Shown: positions 50,702-59,570 of the stretch, in pieces
How the letters are laid out: each line of letters opens with the position of its first letter
Position numbering within the stretch: the stretch's first letter is position 1
Assembly (NCBI RefSeq): GCF_021654135.1
Contig: NZ_JAKGSD010000002.1
Location: forward strand, 186,001-250,000
DNA: 64,000 nucleotides
Direction: 5' to 3'
Source: Amycolatopsis tucumanensis
GTDB lineage: Bacteria > Actinomycetota > Actinomycetes > Mycobacteriales > Pseudonocardiaceae
The notes under the pieces: model-generated
The model's input: only the letters and a program-made list of their open reading frames with translations
Told to the model about the DNA's origin: nothing
Database searches by the model: none
Translations under genes and position numbers: made by a program

Positions 50702-51777
50702 GGGCTCGTCTCCTCCAGGAACCAGTCGGTGGGCACGACGTGCCCGAGTTCGCGCTGCTCGGCGAGTTTCAGCGCGCGAGCGCACACGGCGGCGAACTGG
50801 ATGCCCATGCCGGTGTTGTTGGCGAAGATCGTCACGTCGTCGCGGCGAGCGCGGGCGGGACCGTCCTCGAGCAGGATGTCGCCGAGCTCCTTGATGTCCT
50901 CCCACTTCATCCGCCCGCGCTCCACGGGGCCGAGGATGTCGAACTGCTTGTCGTGGTGGACCTGCTCGCGGGAGAGCACGACGATCCGGTCCGCGCGGTC
51001 GAACGTCGCGTCGTCGAGCTCGCGGCGGGTCGCGGTGCCGTCCGGGGAGGTGATCGCGGTGACGTGGGTGCCCGGGTCGAGCCAGGCCCCGTCGAAGCAC
51101 GGGTCCATCGCCGCGGTCGCGCAGGTGACGATCCCGCAGCCCTCGACGGCCTCGCGCGGAGTCTCGGCCGCGACGATCCGCCGTCCGGTGCGCTCGCTCC
51201 AGGTCTTGGCGAACGTCTTGCGGTGCTCGGGGGTCGGGCTGTGGACCCGCACCTCCTCGATGTCCGGCCGCACCATCAGCAGGCACTCCAGGTGCGCCTC
51301 GGCCTGCCACCCCGACCCGAACATGCCCGCCACCCGGACGTCGGCGTTGGACAGTTCCCGGATGCCCAGCGCGGAGGTGGCGCCCACGCGCATTTTCTGG
51401 ATGAAGCTGTCGTGCAGGATCGCCAGCGGCTCCAGGGTCTCCATGCTGTAGAGCGTGACCAGCCCGACGTAGCGGCCGCCGGGCGCGGCCGGGATCAGCC
51501 TGCGGCGCTGGACACCGCTGGGCAGGGTCTCCACGCCCGCGATGTCCGAGGTGATGCGCAGGGCCCACACACCGCTGGAGACATTGCCGCCTTCCTGGGA
51601 CTTGAAGCGGTAGCGGAAGCCGGGGTGGCGCGGGTCCTCGACGGGGAAGTAGGTGTGGTTGCGGGGCCGGTTCGCGCCCAGGCCCGAGGCGAGCTCGCGG
51701 TAGGCGGTCTCCAGCGCACCGATGGTCTCTGCTGGGGTGAGGACCTGCTCGACATCCGCGTTCGACAGTATTCTCAT
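50698..51777 (-). CDS. Ornithine cyclodeaminase/mu-crystallin family protein
   Basis: 359-residue NAD(P)-dependent enzyme of the OCD family, whose members deaminate, reduce imines or act as N-alkyl amino acid dehydrogenases. The Lys/Arg substrate block lies around FRYRFKSQEGG, the Rossmann motif is GMFGSGWQAEAHLEC, and AITSPDGTATRRELDD is typical. EutC of ectoine utilisation is in this family. The presence of an M24 protein upstream is reminiscent of ectoine loci, but EutB and EutE are absent. ATG overlaps the upstream gene by four bases. Confidence 0.85.
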   Translation of the reverse strand: MRILSNADVEQVLTPAETIGALETAYRELASGLGANRPRNHTYFPVEDPRHPGFRYRFKSQEGGNVSSGVWALRITSDIAGVETLPSGVQRRRLIPAAPGGRYVGLVTLYSMETLEPLAILHDSFIQKMRVGATSALGIRELSNADVRVAGMFGSGWQAEAHLECLLMVRPDIEEVRVHSPTPEHRKTFAKTWSERTGRRIVAAETPREAVEGCGIVTCATAAMDPCFDGAWLDPGTHVTAITSPDGTATRRELDDATFDRADRIVVLSREQVHHDKQFDILGPVERGRMKWEDIKELGDILLEDGPARARRDDVTIFANNTGMGIQFAAVCARALKLAEQRELGHVVPTDWFLEETSP

Positions 51778-52724
51778 GATGCGAGAACTTCCTTTCCGGT
51801 CAGGGATTCCGCGCCGGTGGCGGTGACGAGCACGGTGTCGGCCGCCACGGCGTCGCCGCGCTCGACGGCGACCACGACCACCTCACCGGCGCCCAGCACG
51901 CGGTCGGGCGATCGGCCGAGGTACTCGCCGTCGGTGGACAGGTCGGCGTGGTGCACCACGCGGGCAGGCACGTCGCCGGTGCGCACCCCGTCGGCCACGG
52001 CGCCCACCGCGGCGCGCAGATCCGCCGCCAGGGCCGGGTCCCGGGCCACGCGCAGCCAGCTGGTGCGGTACTGCCCGGTGATCTCGACGGACGTGTCGCT
52101 CGCCCGGACGAGCACGTCGGTGAACCCGGCGTCGCGGGCATGGAGTTCGGCGGCGGCGACCCGTTCCCGGTGGGACAGCCCGCTCACCGTGGCCGCCGAC
52201 ACCGCGCCGGCGAGCGCCGTTCCCGCCTGCCGCAACAGCGTCTTCTCGGCCTCGGACGGCCGCAGGCGGAACCGCCGGACCAGGCCGTCGAGCGGACGCA
52301 CCACCCAGCCGGGAGCCGCGGCGCTGACCTCCTCGATCAGCGGGGCCGGCCACAGGGCGGCGTCGACAAGGCCGAGCGTGCCGGGCTGCCGGTCGTCGAG
52401 GAAACCGCCTACCAGCGCGCCGAACGCCTTGCCGCTGCGCAGCTCGGTGAGGGTCGAGGTGCGCCGCATCCACGGATGCACTCGCGGCGACAGCTTCGTC
52501 AGCAGCGCGGGGTCGCCGTCGGCGGGGATCGCGAGCATCCCCTCGTTCCAGTAGATGCACAGGTTCGTCAGGTAGGCGATGTCGTCGGAGCGGTGCACGT
52601 CGCCGTAGCAGAGCGCGACCTCGACGCCCTCCGCGGTCAGCTGCTCGCGCACTGCGCCGATGCGTTGGCGCCACTCGGTTTCCGGGATCTCCCCCGGATC
52701 GCGGACGACGAGACCTCGCTTCAT
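51774..52724 (-). CDS. Creatinase/prolidase-like protein with degenerate M24 domain
   Basis: 316 residues. The N-terminal creatinase-like domain (about 15-155) is normal (RIGAVREQLTAEGVEVALCYG, YLTNLCIYWNEGMLAIP). The C-terminal pita-bread domain is cut down: the segment after LSHRERVAAAELHA lacks the two Asp, His and two Glu metal ligands. It probably has a regulatory or binding role, perhaps as partner of the M24 protein encoded upstream, whose stop shares a base with this ATG. Confidence 0.75.
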   Translation of the reverse strand: MKRGLVVRDPGEIPETEWRQRIGAVREQLTAEGVEVALCYGDVHRSDDIAYLTNLCIYWNEGMLAIPADGDPALLTKLSPRVHPWMRRTSTLTELRSGKAFGALVGGFLDDRQPGTLGLVDAALWPAPLIEEVSAAAPGWVVRPLDGLVRRFRLRPSEAEKTLLRQAGTALAGAVSAATVSGLSHRERVAAAELHARDAGFTDVLVRASDTSVEITGQYRTSWLRVARDPALAADLRAAVGAVADGVRTGDVPARVVHHADLSTDGEYLGRSPDRVLGAGEVVVVAVERGDAVAADTVLVTATGAESLTGKEVLAS

Positions 52725-53857
52725 CAGGCGTTCACCTCGTTGGTTTGGAAGAGCTTGCGCTCGGTTTCGACCAGGACCTCGCAGCCGTCCGCGGTGACGC
52801 GGACGGGATCGCCGAGCACGTGGTAGCCGGCGATCGGCGTGTAGGTGTTGGGGTGGATGATGAACACCGAGTTCTCCGGCAGTACGGTGTGGTTGCCCTC
52901 GATGATCGGCGTTTCGTCCATGTGCAGCCCGTGCCCGTGCCCGCGCACCCGCGTGTACTGGCTGGTGCAGTACTCGCCGTAGCCGTGCCGCCGGAACACG
53001 TCGTTCTGCGCCACCGCGACCTCGTGCGCGGTGACGCCGGGCTTGACGACCGCCATCCCGGCGTCGACCGCTTCGTTGAACAGGTCGAACGACCGCTTCT
53101 GCGCGTCGCTGGCGGTCCCGACGACCGCGGACCGGCAGATCTGCAGCCAGTACCCGTCCATCTGGGGGGTGAGCTCGGTGCGCACCATGTCGCCGTCCTC
53201 CAGCCGGCGGTCCGAGGGCGGTGTCATGCCGCGCACCTCGTCCTTGCCGGAGGCGATGAGCATGAAGTTGTCCTCGGCGCCGAGCCGTTTGATCTCGGCC
53301 TCCACCGCGGCCACCACCCGGTACTCGGGCAGGCCGGGTTCGAGCACGTCGACGAACGCCTGCCACCCCGCGGCGCACACCTTCGCGCTGCGCCGCATGC
53401 GGGCCAGTTCCCACTCGCTCTTCACCAGGCGCGCCTGGTCGAGCAACGCCGTCGCCGACACGATCTCCGCGGCCGGGAGCGCTTCCCGGACGAGGTCGAG
53501 CAGCATCGAGGGCAGCAGCTCGTAGTGGGCGATGCCGATCCGCCGCGCGCGGCTGTCGCCGAGCCGGGTGCGGAACTCGCCCGGCTCGGCCGGGTCGAGG
53601 AAGTGCGCGTCGGTGACCCAGCCGCGGCCCGCGATCTCCGCCACGTCCTGCCGCCGCGTCGAGTACGCGCTCGCCTCGCCGGTGGCGGGCAGTGCGACGA
53701 ACGCGGCGCTGCCGGTCACCCTGGCGTCGGACAGGTACCGCACGTTCTCCCGGCGCCAGCCCGGTCCGAATGCGAGCAGCAGGTCCAGGCCCGTCTCGGC
53801 CATGGCGTCCCGCACCTTGCGGTGACGCAGGTCCCGCTCTTGTTCATCGGTCGTCAT
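52724..53857 (-). CDS. M24-family creatinase/ectoine-hydrolase-like enzyme with altered metal site
   Basis: 377 residues with a creatinase N-terminal domain (1-150) and an M24 domain (155-377). The central His is kept in RVRGHGHGLHMDETP, but the other ligand positions differ. The paired Asp segment reads TELTPQMDGYWLQICRS, the ExG site reads FIIHPNTYTP, and the last Glu is Asp or absent in LGDPVRV. A creatinase-like, metal-independent C-N hydrolase is therefore more likely than a true aminopeptidase. ATG at 53857, after the MFS gene by eight bases. Confidence 0.82.
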   Translation of the reverse strand: MTTDEQERDLRHRKVRDAMAETGLDLLLAFGPGWRRENVRYLSDARVTGSAAFVALPATGEASAYSTRRQDVAEIAGRGWVTDAHFLDPAEPGEFRTRLGDSRARRIGIAHYELLPSMLLDLVREALPAAEIVSATALLDQARLVKSEWELARMRRSAKVCAAGWQAFVDVLEPGLPEYRVVAAVEAEIKRLGAEDNFMLIASGKDEVRGMTPPSDRRLEDGDMVRTELTPQMDGYWLQICRSAVVGTASDAQKRSFDLFNEAVDAGMAVVKPGVTAHEVAVAQNDVFRRHGYGEYCTSQYTRVRGHGHGLHMDETPIIEGNHTVLPENSVFIIHPNTYTPIAGYHVLGDPVRVTADGCEVLVETERKLFQTNEVNA

Positions 53858-53865
53858 TCGTTCCC

Positions 53866-55263
53866 CTATTCCACAGTGGTCGGTGCGGGCCGGTGACTGG
53901 GCCGGTCCGGAGTGGACAGTTCGGCGGCGATCTCCTCGACGCTCTTGCCGCGGGTCTCCAGGGTCCCGATCAGCCCGGCGAGGGCCGCGATGCCGGAGAG
54001 GACGGCGAAGAGCACGAAGAAGACGTAGGAGGAGGCGTGCCAGGAGAGCACGAACCCCACGGTGACCGGCATGAGCAGCCCGCCGACCTTCTGCCAGGCG
54101 GCCGCCCAGCCGAGGCCGGTGGCGCGGTTCGCCGTCGGGTAGAGCTCGCTGGCGTAGACGAACAGCGTGCTGCCGGCGATGCCGCTGCCGAAGAACGTGG
54201 CGAGCGCACCGGTCAGCACCACGGCGGCCGTCCCCTGCACCGCGCCCCACACCAGGCACAGCGCCCCGCTGACCAGGAACGCCGGCGCCAGGGCCCAGCG
54301 GCGGCCGATGTGGTTGACGAGCTGTCCCGCGATGACGGCGCCGGCGACTCCGGAGGCGGTGATGATGCCCGTGTAGGCGAAGCTCGACAACAGGCCGATG
54401 CCGCGGGACTTCAGCACGGTGGGCAACCAGGTGGACAGTCCGTAGAGGAACGCTCCGGCGCACACCTCCATCACCCAGAGCGTGATCGTGAAGCGCAGGT
54501 ACCTGCCGCGCACCAGGTTGCGCACCGAGCCCGTGGGCTCGCGCCGCACCGCGGAAGCGGGTTCGGCGGCGCCCGTCCCCACCGGGGCGCCGGTGAGCAG
54601 GTCGACGATCCGCCCGGCCTGCTCCCGGCGTCCGCGGGAGAGCAGGTACCGCACGGATTCCGGCAGCGTGAGCGCCACCAGCGCGGCGATCAGCACGGGG
54701 ATCGCGCCGACGAAGAACATCGAGCGCCAGCCCAGCGCGGGCACGATGCCGACGGCCACCGCGGAGGCGACCGGCAGCCCGATGAGCCAGGCGGCCGTGG
54801 CGAGGGTGACCATCGGGCCGCGCCGGCGGATGGGCACGAACTCCGCGATGTAGGGCAGGACGATGGCGATCTCGGCGCCCAGCCCGACGCCCTGGACGGT
54901 CCGGGCGGCCACGAGCACCGGGTAGCTCCAGGCGACGGCCGCCAGCAGCGAGAAACCGCCGAACACGAGGATCGCGCAGGCGAGCGGGTACCGGCGGCCG
55001 AGCCGGTCGGAGGCGATGCCGGCGACCGCGGCGCCGACCAGCATGCCCGCGAACAGCGCCGAGCTGAGCGCACCGGCCTCGCCGCTGGTGAGCGCGAAAG
55101 CCGCGATCACGCCCGGCAGGACGAAACCGGTGAGGTTGATGGTGAATCCGTCGAAGAAATGACCCGCGATCGCGGTCAGGTAGATCCGCGTGTGCTGCGG
55201 GGTGAACGCGGCGTGGTCCAGGCGGTGGAGCAACTGCGCGTCCGTACTGCCTGATCTGGGCAT
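53866..55263 (-). CDS. MFS transporter
   Basis: 465 residues, about 12 helices. Marks are AIAGHFFDGFTINLTGFVLPG in helix 1, GIASDRLGRRYPLA, GLGAEIAIVLPYIAEFVPIRRRG, LPESVRYLLSRGR and ELYPTANRATGLGWAAAWQK. Of the metabolite:H+ symporter branch. As first gene of the operon it should import the compound acted on by the M24, cyclodeaminase-like and hydratase proteins. Confidence 0.86.
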   Translation of the reverse strand: MPRSGSTDAQLLHRLDHAAFTPQHTRIYLTAIAGHFFDGFTINLTGFVLPGVIAAFALTSGEAGALSSALFAGMLVGAAVAGIASDRLGRRYPLACAILVFGGFSLLAAVAWSYPVLVAARTVQGVGLGAEIAIVLPYIAEFVPIRRRGPMVTLATAAWLIGLPVASAVAVGIVPALGWRSMFFVGAIPVLIAALVALTLPESVRYLLSRGRREQAGRIVDLLTGAPVGTGAAEPASAVRREPTGSVRNLVRGRYLRFTITLWVMEVCAGAFLYGLSTWLPTVLKSRGIGLLSSFAYTGIITASGVAGAVIAGQLVNHIGRRWALAPAFLVSGALCLVWGAVQGTAAVVLTGALATFFGSGIAGSTLFVYASELYPTANRATGLGWAAAWQKVGGLLMPVTVGFVLSWHASSYVFFVLFAVLSGIAALAGLIGTLETRGKSVEEIAAELSTPDRPSHRPAPTTVE

Positions 55264-55301
55264 GGGTGGACACCTCTCTGTGTACGAACACCCTTGATTC
55301 A

Positions 55302-55322
55302 CGGCCCGCGACGAGCGGGCCG
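55302..55322. terminator. Hairpin after the marR gene
   Basis: Perfect 8-base inverted repeat CGGCCCGC with a 5-base loop between the leftward marR stop (55336) and the MFS start (55263). It suggests that the catabolic operon has its own promoter just downstream of it. Confidence 0.55.
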
Positions 55323-55335
55323 GCGCGCCCGGCCG

Positions 55336-55809
55336 TCAGCGGTCGTCGAGACGGCTTTCGGTCTCGGTGTAGATGCGGTGCATGACGGTGAGCAGATCGT
55401 CCTTGATCCGCTCGTCCAGCCCCGCGGTCAGCTCGGCGCTGAACTTCTCCAGCGCCAGCCGGCCGGCCTCCTGCGCTTCGCGCCCCTCCGGGGTGAGCGC
55501 GAGCGCCATGGTCCGCCGGTCGGCCGCCTTCGTCTCGCGGGTGAGGAGGCCCTGCTTGACCAGCTTGTTGACGCTTTCCGACATGGTGGGCGGGTTGCGG
55601 TGGGCCAGGCGGCACAGCGCCATCAGCGACGTGTGGCCCGCGCCCACCCGGGTCAGGATCCGGTACTGCCGGATCGTCAGGGGCACGTCCAGTCCGGCGA
55701 GGATCTCGGTCTGCAACCGGGTCAGACGGCCGGCGAACGAGAGCAGCACCTCGTCGAAGGACTGCCCGGCCATGCTGTCCGGCGCGGGCCGGTCGGTTTC
55801 GTCGCTCAC
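55336..55809 (-). CDS. MarR-family regulator
   Basis: 157 residues. The winged helix includes TSLMALCRLAHRNPPTMSESVNKL and the wing TRETKAADRRTMALALTPEG. GTG at 55809 is used (VSDETDRP); a GTG three codons earlier is possible. It lies upstream of and in the same direction as the M24/hydratase operon and probably controls it. A dyad TTCGG-TAC-CCGAA precedes it. Confidence 0.85.
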   Translation of the reverse strand: MSDETDRPAPDSMAGQSFDEVLLSFAGRLTRLQTEILAGLDVPLTIRQYRILTRVGAGHTSLMALCRLAHRNPPTMSESVNKLVKQGLLTRETKAADRRTMALALTPEGREAQEAGRLALEKFSAELTAGLDERIKDDLLTVMHRIYTETESRLDDR

Positions 55810-55825
55810 TTCGCCCACCAAACTG

Positions 55826-55838
55826 TTCGGTACCCGAA
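55826..55838. promoter_or_regulatory. Operator-like dyad upstream of marR
   Basis: TTCGG-TAC-CCGAA, 5-base arms, 17 bases before the marR GTG. Candidate autoregulatory site. Confidence 0.4.
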
Positions 55839-56054
55839 ATGTTGTCGTAGCTGAAGGTACCCGGCGCGGGCCGCCGAAGACAAGAGCCAAAAAGCCGCGA
55901 GCAGTCCGGGACTCCGCACCGCCGGGTCTGGTCGCCCTCGCGGTCACCGCCGGCACCGTCCTTTCCCGACACGACGCCGGCCGGGCATAGCGGCACCACC
56001 TCCGGGGTACCCCCGATCGAGTGATGGTCGGGGGGTGGATGAGGAGGCGCATCG

Positions 56055-56891
56055 ATGACGAGCAGTGCGGCGACGAACAGAACCACGGGCCGTCCGGCGC
56101 GGGTGAGAGGCCGTTCCGCGGCGCAGGCCGCCGGGCGCGCGGGCATGGTCTGCTGGGGTCTGGTCCACCTGGTGGTCGCCTACCTGGCGATCCGCGTCGC
56201 GGCGGGGGACGGTGGCAAGGAGGCCGACCAGAAGGGCGCGCTGCAGGAGGTCGGGTCCACCGCGGCCGGCCAGGTGGTGCTGTGGGTGCTCGCGATCGGG
56301 CTGATCGCGTTCGGGGTGTGGCAGTTCATGATGGCCGCCCGCGGCTACACGTGGGTGCCGAAGCGGGGCAAGCGGATGCGCAAGCGCGCCGGGTCCGCGG
56401 CGCGGGGTGTGGTGGTCCTTGCGCTGGCCTACACCGCGATCCGGCTCGCCACCGGCAGCGGCTCGGCCGGCGGCAACCAGCCGCAGCAGGAGTTCACCGC
56501 GCGGCTGCTCCAGCTGCCCGCCGGGCAGGCGCTCGTCGCGGTCGCCGGGGCGGCGGTGGTCGCGGTCGGCGTCGCCGCGGCGGTCAAGGGGTTCAAGCGC
56601 AGCTTCCTCAAGGACCTGGACCTGCCGGACCTGCCGACGGGCACCCGCAAGTGGGTCGAGTGGCTCGGCTCGGCGGGCTACGTCGCCAAGGGCGTGGTGT
56701 ACGCGATCATCGGCGGCCTGCTCGGGTACGCCGCGCTGCGCTCGGACGCCGGCCAGGCGGGCGGGGTCGACAAAGCGCTCCGCACGCTCGCGGCCCAGCC
56801 CTACGGCGTCGTGCTGCTGGCCATGGTGGCGATCGGGCTGGCGGCGTTCGGCATCTACTGCTTCGCCGCGGCGCGCGCACACAAGAGCTGA
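56055..56891 (+). CDS. DUF1206 membrane protein
   Basis: 278 residues with six predicted helices arranged as three two-helix DUF1206 repeats. Each begins with a Gly/Ala-Arg segment (AGRAGMVCWGLVHLVVAYLA; GSAARGVVVLALAYTAIR; GSAGYVAKGVVYAIIGGL). Common in actinobacteria; function unknown. ATG at 56055 follows a GAGGAGG site. Confidence 0.87.
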   Translation: MTSSAATNRTTGRPARVRGRSAAQAAGRAGMVCWGLVHLVVAYLAIRVAAGDGGKEADQKGALQEVGSTAAGQVVLWVLAIGLIAFGVWQFMMAARGYTWVPKRGKRMRKRAGSAARGVVVLALAYTAIRLATGSGSAGGNQPQQEFTARLLQLPAGQALVAVAGAAVVAVGVAAAVKGFKRSFLKDLDLPDLPTGTRKWVEWLGSAGYVAKGVVYAIIGGLLGYAALRSDAGQAGGVDKALRTLAAQPYGVVLLAMVAIGLAAFGIYCFAAARAHKS

Positions 56892-56914
56892 GCCTTCTGG
56901 CTAAGCTGACGCCC

Positions 56915-57307
56915 GTGACCATCTGGACGGACGTCATCAACTACGTACGCATCCGGTACGAGGTGCTGGAGGAGAGCGAGCACTGGCTGCGCTTCCGCCT
57001 GGACACCGACGGCGGCCGCACCCAGCAGGTCACCGTGCACCACCTGCCCGACGTCGACGGCGCCGAGTGGGCCGAGATCTCCTCGGCCGTCGGCTGGGCC
57101 GACAAGATCGACCTGCGCCGCCTGCTCGAACTGGCCGGCGGCTCGTCGGTCGGCGGCGCCGCGATCGTGGACGGGGTGGCGCTCATCAAGCACACCGTGC
57201 CGCTGACGTCGCTGCACCTGCGGGAGGAGTTCGAGCGGCCGCTGCTGTCGGTCGTCGCGCAGGCGGACACGTTCGAGAAGGAACTGTCCACCGGCGACGA
57301 GTTCTGA
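56915..57307 (+). CDS. Small acidic protein of unknown function
   Basis: 130 residues, starting at GTG 56915 (TIWTDVINYVRIRYEV). The alternating strands and helices (WLRFRLDTDGG, VTVHHLPD, LRRLLELAGG, HTVPLTSLHLREEFERPLLSVV) resemble YbjN/type III chaperone-like proteins, but I do not recognise a named family. It follows the DUF1206 gene by 23 bases and converges on an FAD enzyme gene with a 3-base gap. Confidence 0.72.
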   Translation: MTIWTDVINYVRIRYEVLEESEHWLRFRLDTDGGRTQQVTVHHLPDVDGAEWAEISSAVGWADKIDLRRLLELAGGSSVGGAAIVDGVALIKHTVPLTSLHLREEFERPLLSVVAQADTFEKELSTGDEF

Positions 57308-57310
57308 CCC

Positions 57311-58441
57311 TCACTCCCCCAGCGCCAGCCGCACCGCCCGCAACGCGCTGGTGAACGACACCTCGCTGAGCACCCCCGGCGCCGCCACCTGGTCCCCCAC
57401 CAGGAACACCCCGTCGCCGCGCGCGATCGCGGGCCGGTCGCGCCAGCTCGTCCCCGGCGGGTCGACCGCACCGGTGCGGCCCGCGGCCACGGCGGTGCGC
57501 GTCCAGGTGGTCCGCTCGCGCCAGCCGGGGTAGCCGAGGTCGAGCAGGTGGTGCGCCCGCGCGAGCCCGTCGGACTTGCCCTCGCCGGGCGCGATCGGGA
57601 TCTGCGCCTGGACCAGCTGCTCCCCCTCGGGGGCGAGCGTGCGGTCCTGCGCGGTGAACCGCTCCACCCAGCCCGGCGCGTCCAGGTCCGACACCGCGAA
57701 CGCGTCGCCCCGCCGGGTCCGGACCGCCACGTCGACCAGCGTCGTCCGCCCGCTCGGCCAGCGCAGGCCGTCGTCGCCGAGCAGGGTGCGGGCGGCGTCG
57801 AGCGAGGTCGCCACGATCACCGGGCCGCCGGTGGGCAGGGTGTCGACGCGTGATCCGGTTTCGATCTTCACGCCGAGCTCGGCCGCCAGCGCGCCCATCC
57901 GGTCCAGGACCGCGCCCCAGCCGCCGCGAGCGTAGTGCGCTTCGGGCGGGAACTTCCCGGCCCGGTGCAGCCGCTCCTGGGTGAAAGCGGCCGACAGCGA
58001 CCCGGGGTCGTGGTGGAACGTCGCCACGGCCACGTAGTTCGCGGCGACCCGGGCAGTCCGCTCATCGGCCAGCGCGCTCGCCCAGGTGAAGAAGTCCTGG
58101 TCGGACGGCGCTTCCCGGCGCAGCACCTGCCGGAGCATCCCCAGTGGTGGCAGCCGCCGCAGCCGGCCCTCGTGGTGGTAGCGCAGCCGCAGCCCCTCGG
58201 CGGGCGGGATGGGCGCGAGCGGGCGGAGCAGCTTGCGCCGGTCGAGCCACTTCCAGTGCGGGCCGCCCCGGTAGAACGCGTGCGGCCCCTCGTTGACGCG
58301 GTAGGGCGGCGCGGCGGTGCGCCCGCGGCCGCCGAGTTCGCGGTGCGCTTCGTGCAGCACGACGCGCGCGCCGCCTTCCGCCGCGGCGATGGCGGCCGTG
58401 AGCCCGCCGGTCCCGCCGCCGATGATCGTCACCTCGACCAT
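57311..58441 (-). CDS. FAD-dependent oxidoreductase, phytoene-desaturase-like
   Basis: 376-residue flavoprotein. FAD motif IIGGGTGGLTAAIAAAEGG at residues 6-24, ELGGRGRT, and the C-terminal GDGVFLVGDQVAAPGVLSEVS. Shorter than carotenoid desaturases (about 490), so a general NAD(P)/FAD oxidoreductase. ATG at 58441. Substrate unknown. Confidence 0.85.
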   Translation of the reverse strand: MVEVTIIGGGTGGLTAAIAAAEGGARVVLHEAHRELGGRGRTAAPPYRVNEGPHAFYRGGPHWKWLDRRKLLRPLAPIPPAEGLRLRYHHEGRLRRLPPLGMLRQVLRREAPSDQDFFTWASALADERTARVAANYVAVATFHHDPGSLSAAFTQERLHRAGKFPPEAHYARGGWGAVLDRMGALAAELGVKIETGSRVDTLPTGGPVIVATSLDAARTLLGDDGLRWPSGRTTLVDVAVRTRRGDAFAVSDLDAPGWVERFTAQDRTLAPEGEQLVQAQIPIAPGEGKSDGLARAHHLLDLGYPGWRERTTWTRTAVAAGRTGAVDPPGTSWRDRPAIARGDGVFLVGDQVAAPGVLSEVSFTSALRAVRLALGE

Positions 58442-58451
58442 GGGTCCCTCC

Positions 58452-58477
58452 CCGGGAAATCAGTGATCGTTTCCCGG
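58452..58477. terminator. Hairpin between the cysteine-hydrolase-like and FAD genes
   Basis: Perfect 8-base inverted repeat CCGGGAAA with a 10-base loop, 30 bases past the stop of the leftward gene at 58507. Confidence 0.5.
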
Positions 58478-58506
58478 ACGAGACGGCGGCGGCGGATGTG
58501 ACAGCG

Positions 58507-59100
58507 CTACCCGGCGGTGATCTCGGCGGCGGTGCGGCAACCTGCGGTGGCGAGGTCGAGGTTGGCCAGCGAGGCCAGGTGCACGGTTTCGTCGGCGGCG
58601 GCCACGCAGTCGCTCACCGGGTGGACGACGAACCCGAGGTCGGTGGCGTGGCGCGCGGTCTGCTCGACGGTCAGGTTGGTGGCCACCCCGGTGACGTACA
58701 GGGTGGTGATGCCGGCGTCGCCGAGGCGGGCGGCGAGGTCGTTGCCGGCGAGCCCGGAGAGCTTCTGGTTGTCGGCGACGTGGTCGGGCTTGGCGAGGTG
58801 GGTCATTTCGGGGATGAGCTGGGTGCCCGCGGCGCCGGGCCGGAACTGCTCCTGCGCCTGGCCGACGGCGGTCATGAACGCGGTGTTGCGCACGAGCCTG
58901 CCCTCGTCCTCGGGGATCGTGAAGCGGGTGAAGTAGATGGGGATGCCGGCGCCGGCGGCCCACTCGTGGAACCGGACCGCGCGGCCGACGACCCCGCTGC
59001 GCTCGACGGGCGCGGCGAGCATGCCGCCGAAGAAGCCCTCCGGTTTGATGACGTTGACCTGCCAGTGCAGGGCGAGCACGGCGCTGTGTTCGACGGTCAT
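58507..59100 (-). CDS. Isochorismatase-fold protein without catalytic residues
   Basis: 197 residues with the overall isochorismatase/cysteine-hydrolase fold (IPIYFTRFTIPEDEG, GLAGNDLAARLGDAGITTLYVTGVATN). The catalytic Asp of the VVIDMQ block is His12 in LALHWQ. The nucleophilic Cys expected in GVxTNxC is Thr144 in GVATNLTVEQTAR. Lys113 remains. It is probably not a cysteine hydrolase; a binding protein or an enzyme with another chemistry is more likely. ATG at 59100. Confidence 0.8.
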   Translation of the reverse strand: MTVEHSAVLALHWQVNVIKPEGFFGGMLAAPVERSGVVGRAVRFHEWAAGAGIPIYFTRFTIPEDEGRLVRNTAFMTAVGQAQEQFRPGAAGTQLIPEMTHLAKPDHVADNQKLSGLAGNDLAARLGDAGITTLYVTGVATNLTVEQTARHATDLGFVVHPVSDCVAAADETVHLASLANLDLATAGCRTAAEITAG

Positions 59101-59163
59101 CTCCCGAGCCTATCGGCGGCCTACAGTGGGAGGCAGAAGTTTCTGCGGGGAAGGGAGCAGGCC

Positions 59164-59541
59164 ATGGCCGTCCAGCTCAACCACACGATCGTCGAGGCCC
59201 GCGACCGGGAGGCGACGGCGAAGTTCCTGACGGAGATCCTCGGGCTGCCGGATCCGGTGCCGTACGGCCCGTTCCTGGTGGTGCAGACCTCGAACGAGGT
59301 GTCGCTGGACGTGGTCGGCACCGACGGGCCGGTGCACCCCCAGCACTACGCCTTCCTGGTGAGCGACGCGGAGTTCGACAGCATCTTCGAGCGGATCACC
59401 TCGCGCGGGCTGGAGTACTGGGCGGACCCGTTCGGCCGGGAGCCGGGCCGCATCAACCACCACGACGGCGGGCGCGGCGTGTACTGGAACGACCCGAACG
59501 GGCACCGGCTGGAGATCATCACCAAGCCGTACGGGGGCTGA
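59164..59541 (+). CDS. VOC-family protein
   Basis: 125 residues of the glyoxalase/bleomycin-resistance/dioxygenase (vicinal oxygen chelate) fold: LNHTIVEARDREATAKFLTE, HYAFLVSDAEFDSIFERI and VYWNDPNGHRLEII. Metal ligands His in the first strand and Glu in LEII are present. ATG at 59164 follows GGGGAAGGGAG. Substrate unknown. Confidence 0.85.
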   Translation: MAVQLNHTIVEARDREATAKFLTEILGLPDPVPYGPFLVVQTSNEVSLDVVGTDGPVHPQHYAFLVSDAEFDSIFERITSRGLEYWADPFGREPGRINHHDGGRGVYWNDPNGHRLEIITKPYGG

Positions 59542-59570
59542 CCGCGCGCCGGGTCTGCGACGATGGCCGC

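Noticed and set aside
51774..53857. Ectoine degradation locus (EutD/EutC)
   Set aside because: The M24 and cyclodeaminase-like genes fit, but EutB and EutE are absent and the M24 ligands are altered; kept only as a comparison.
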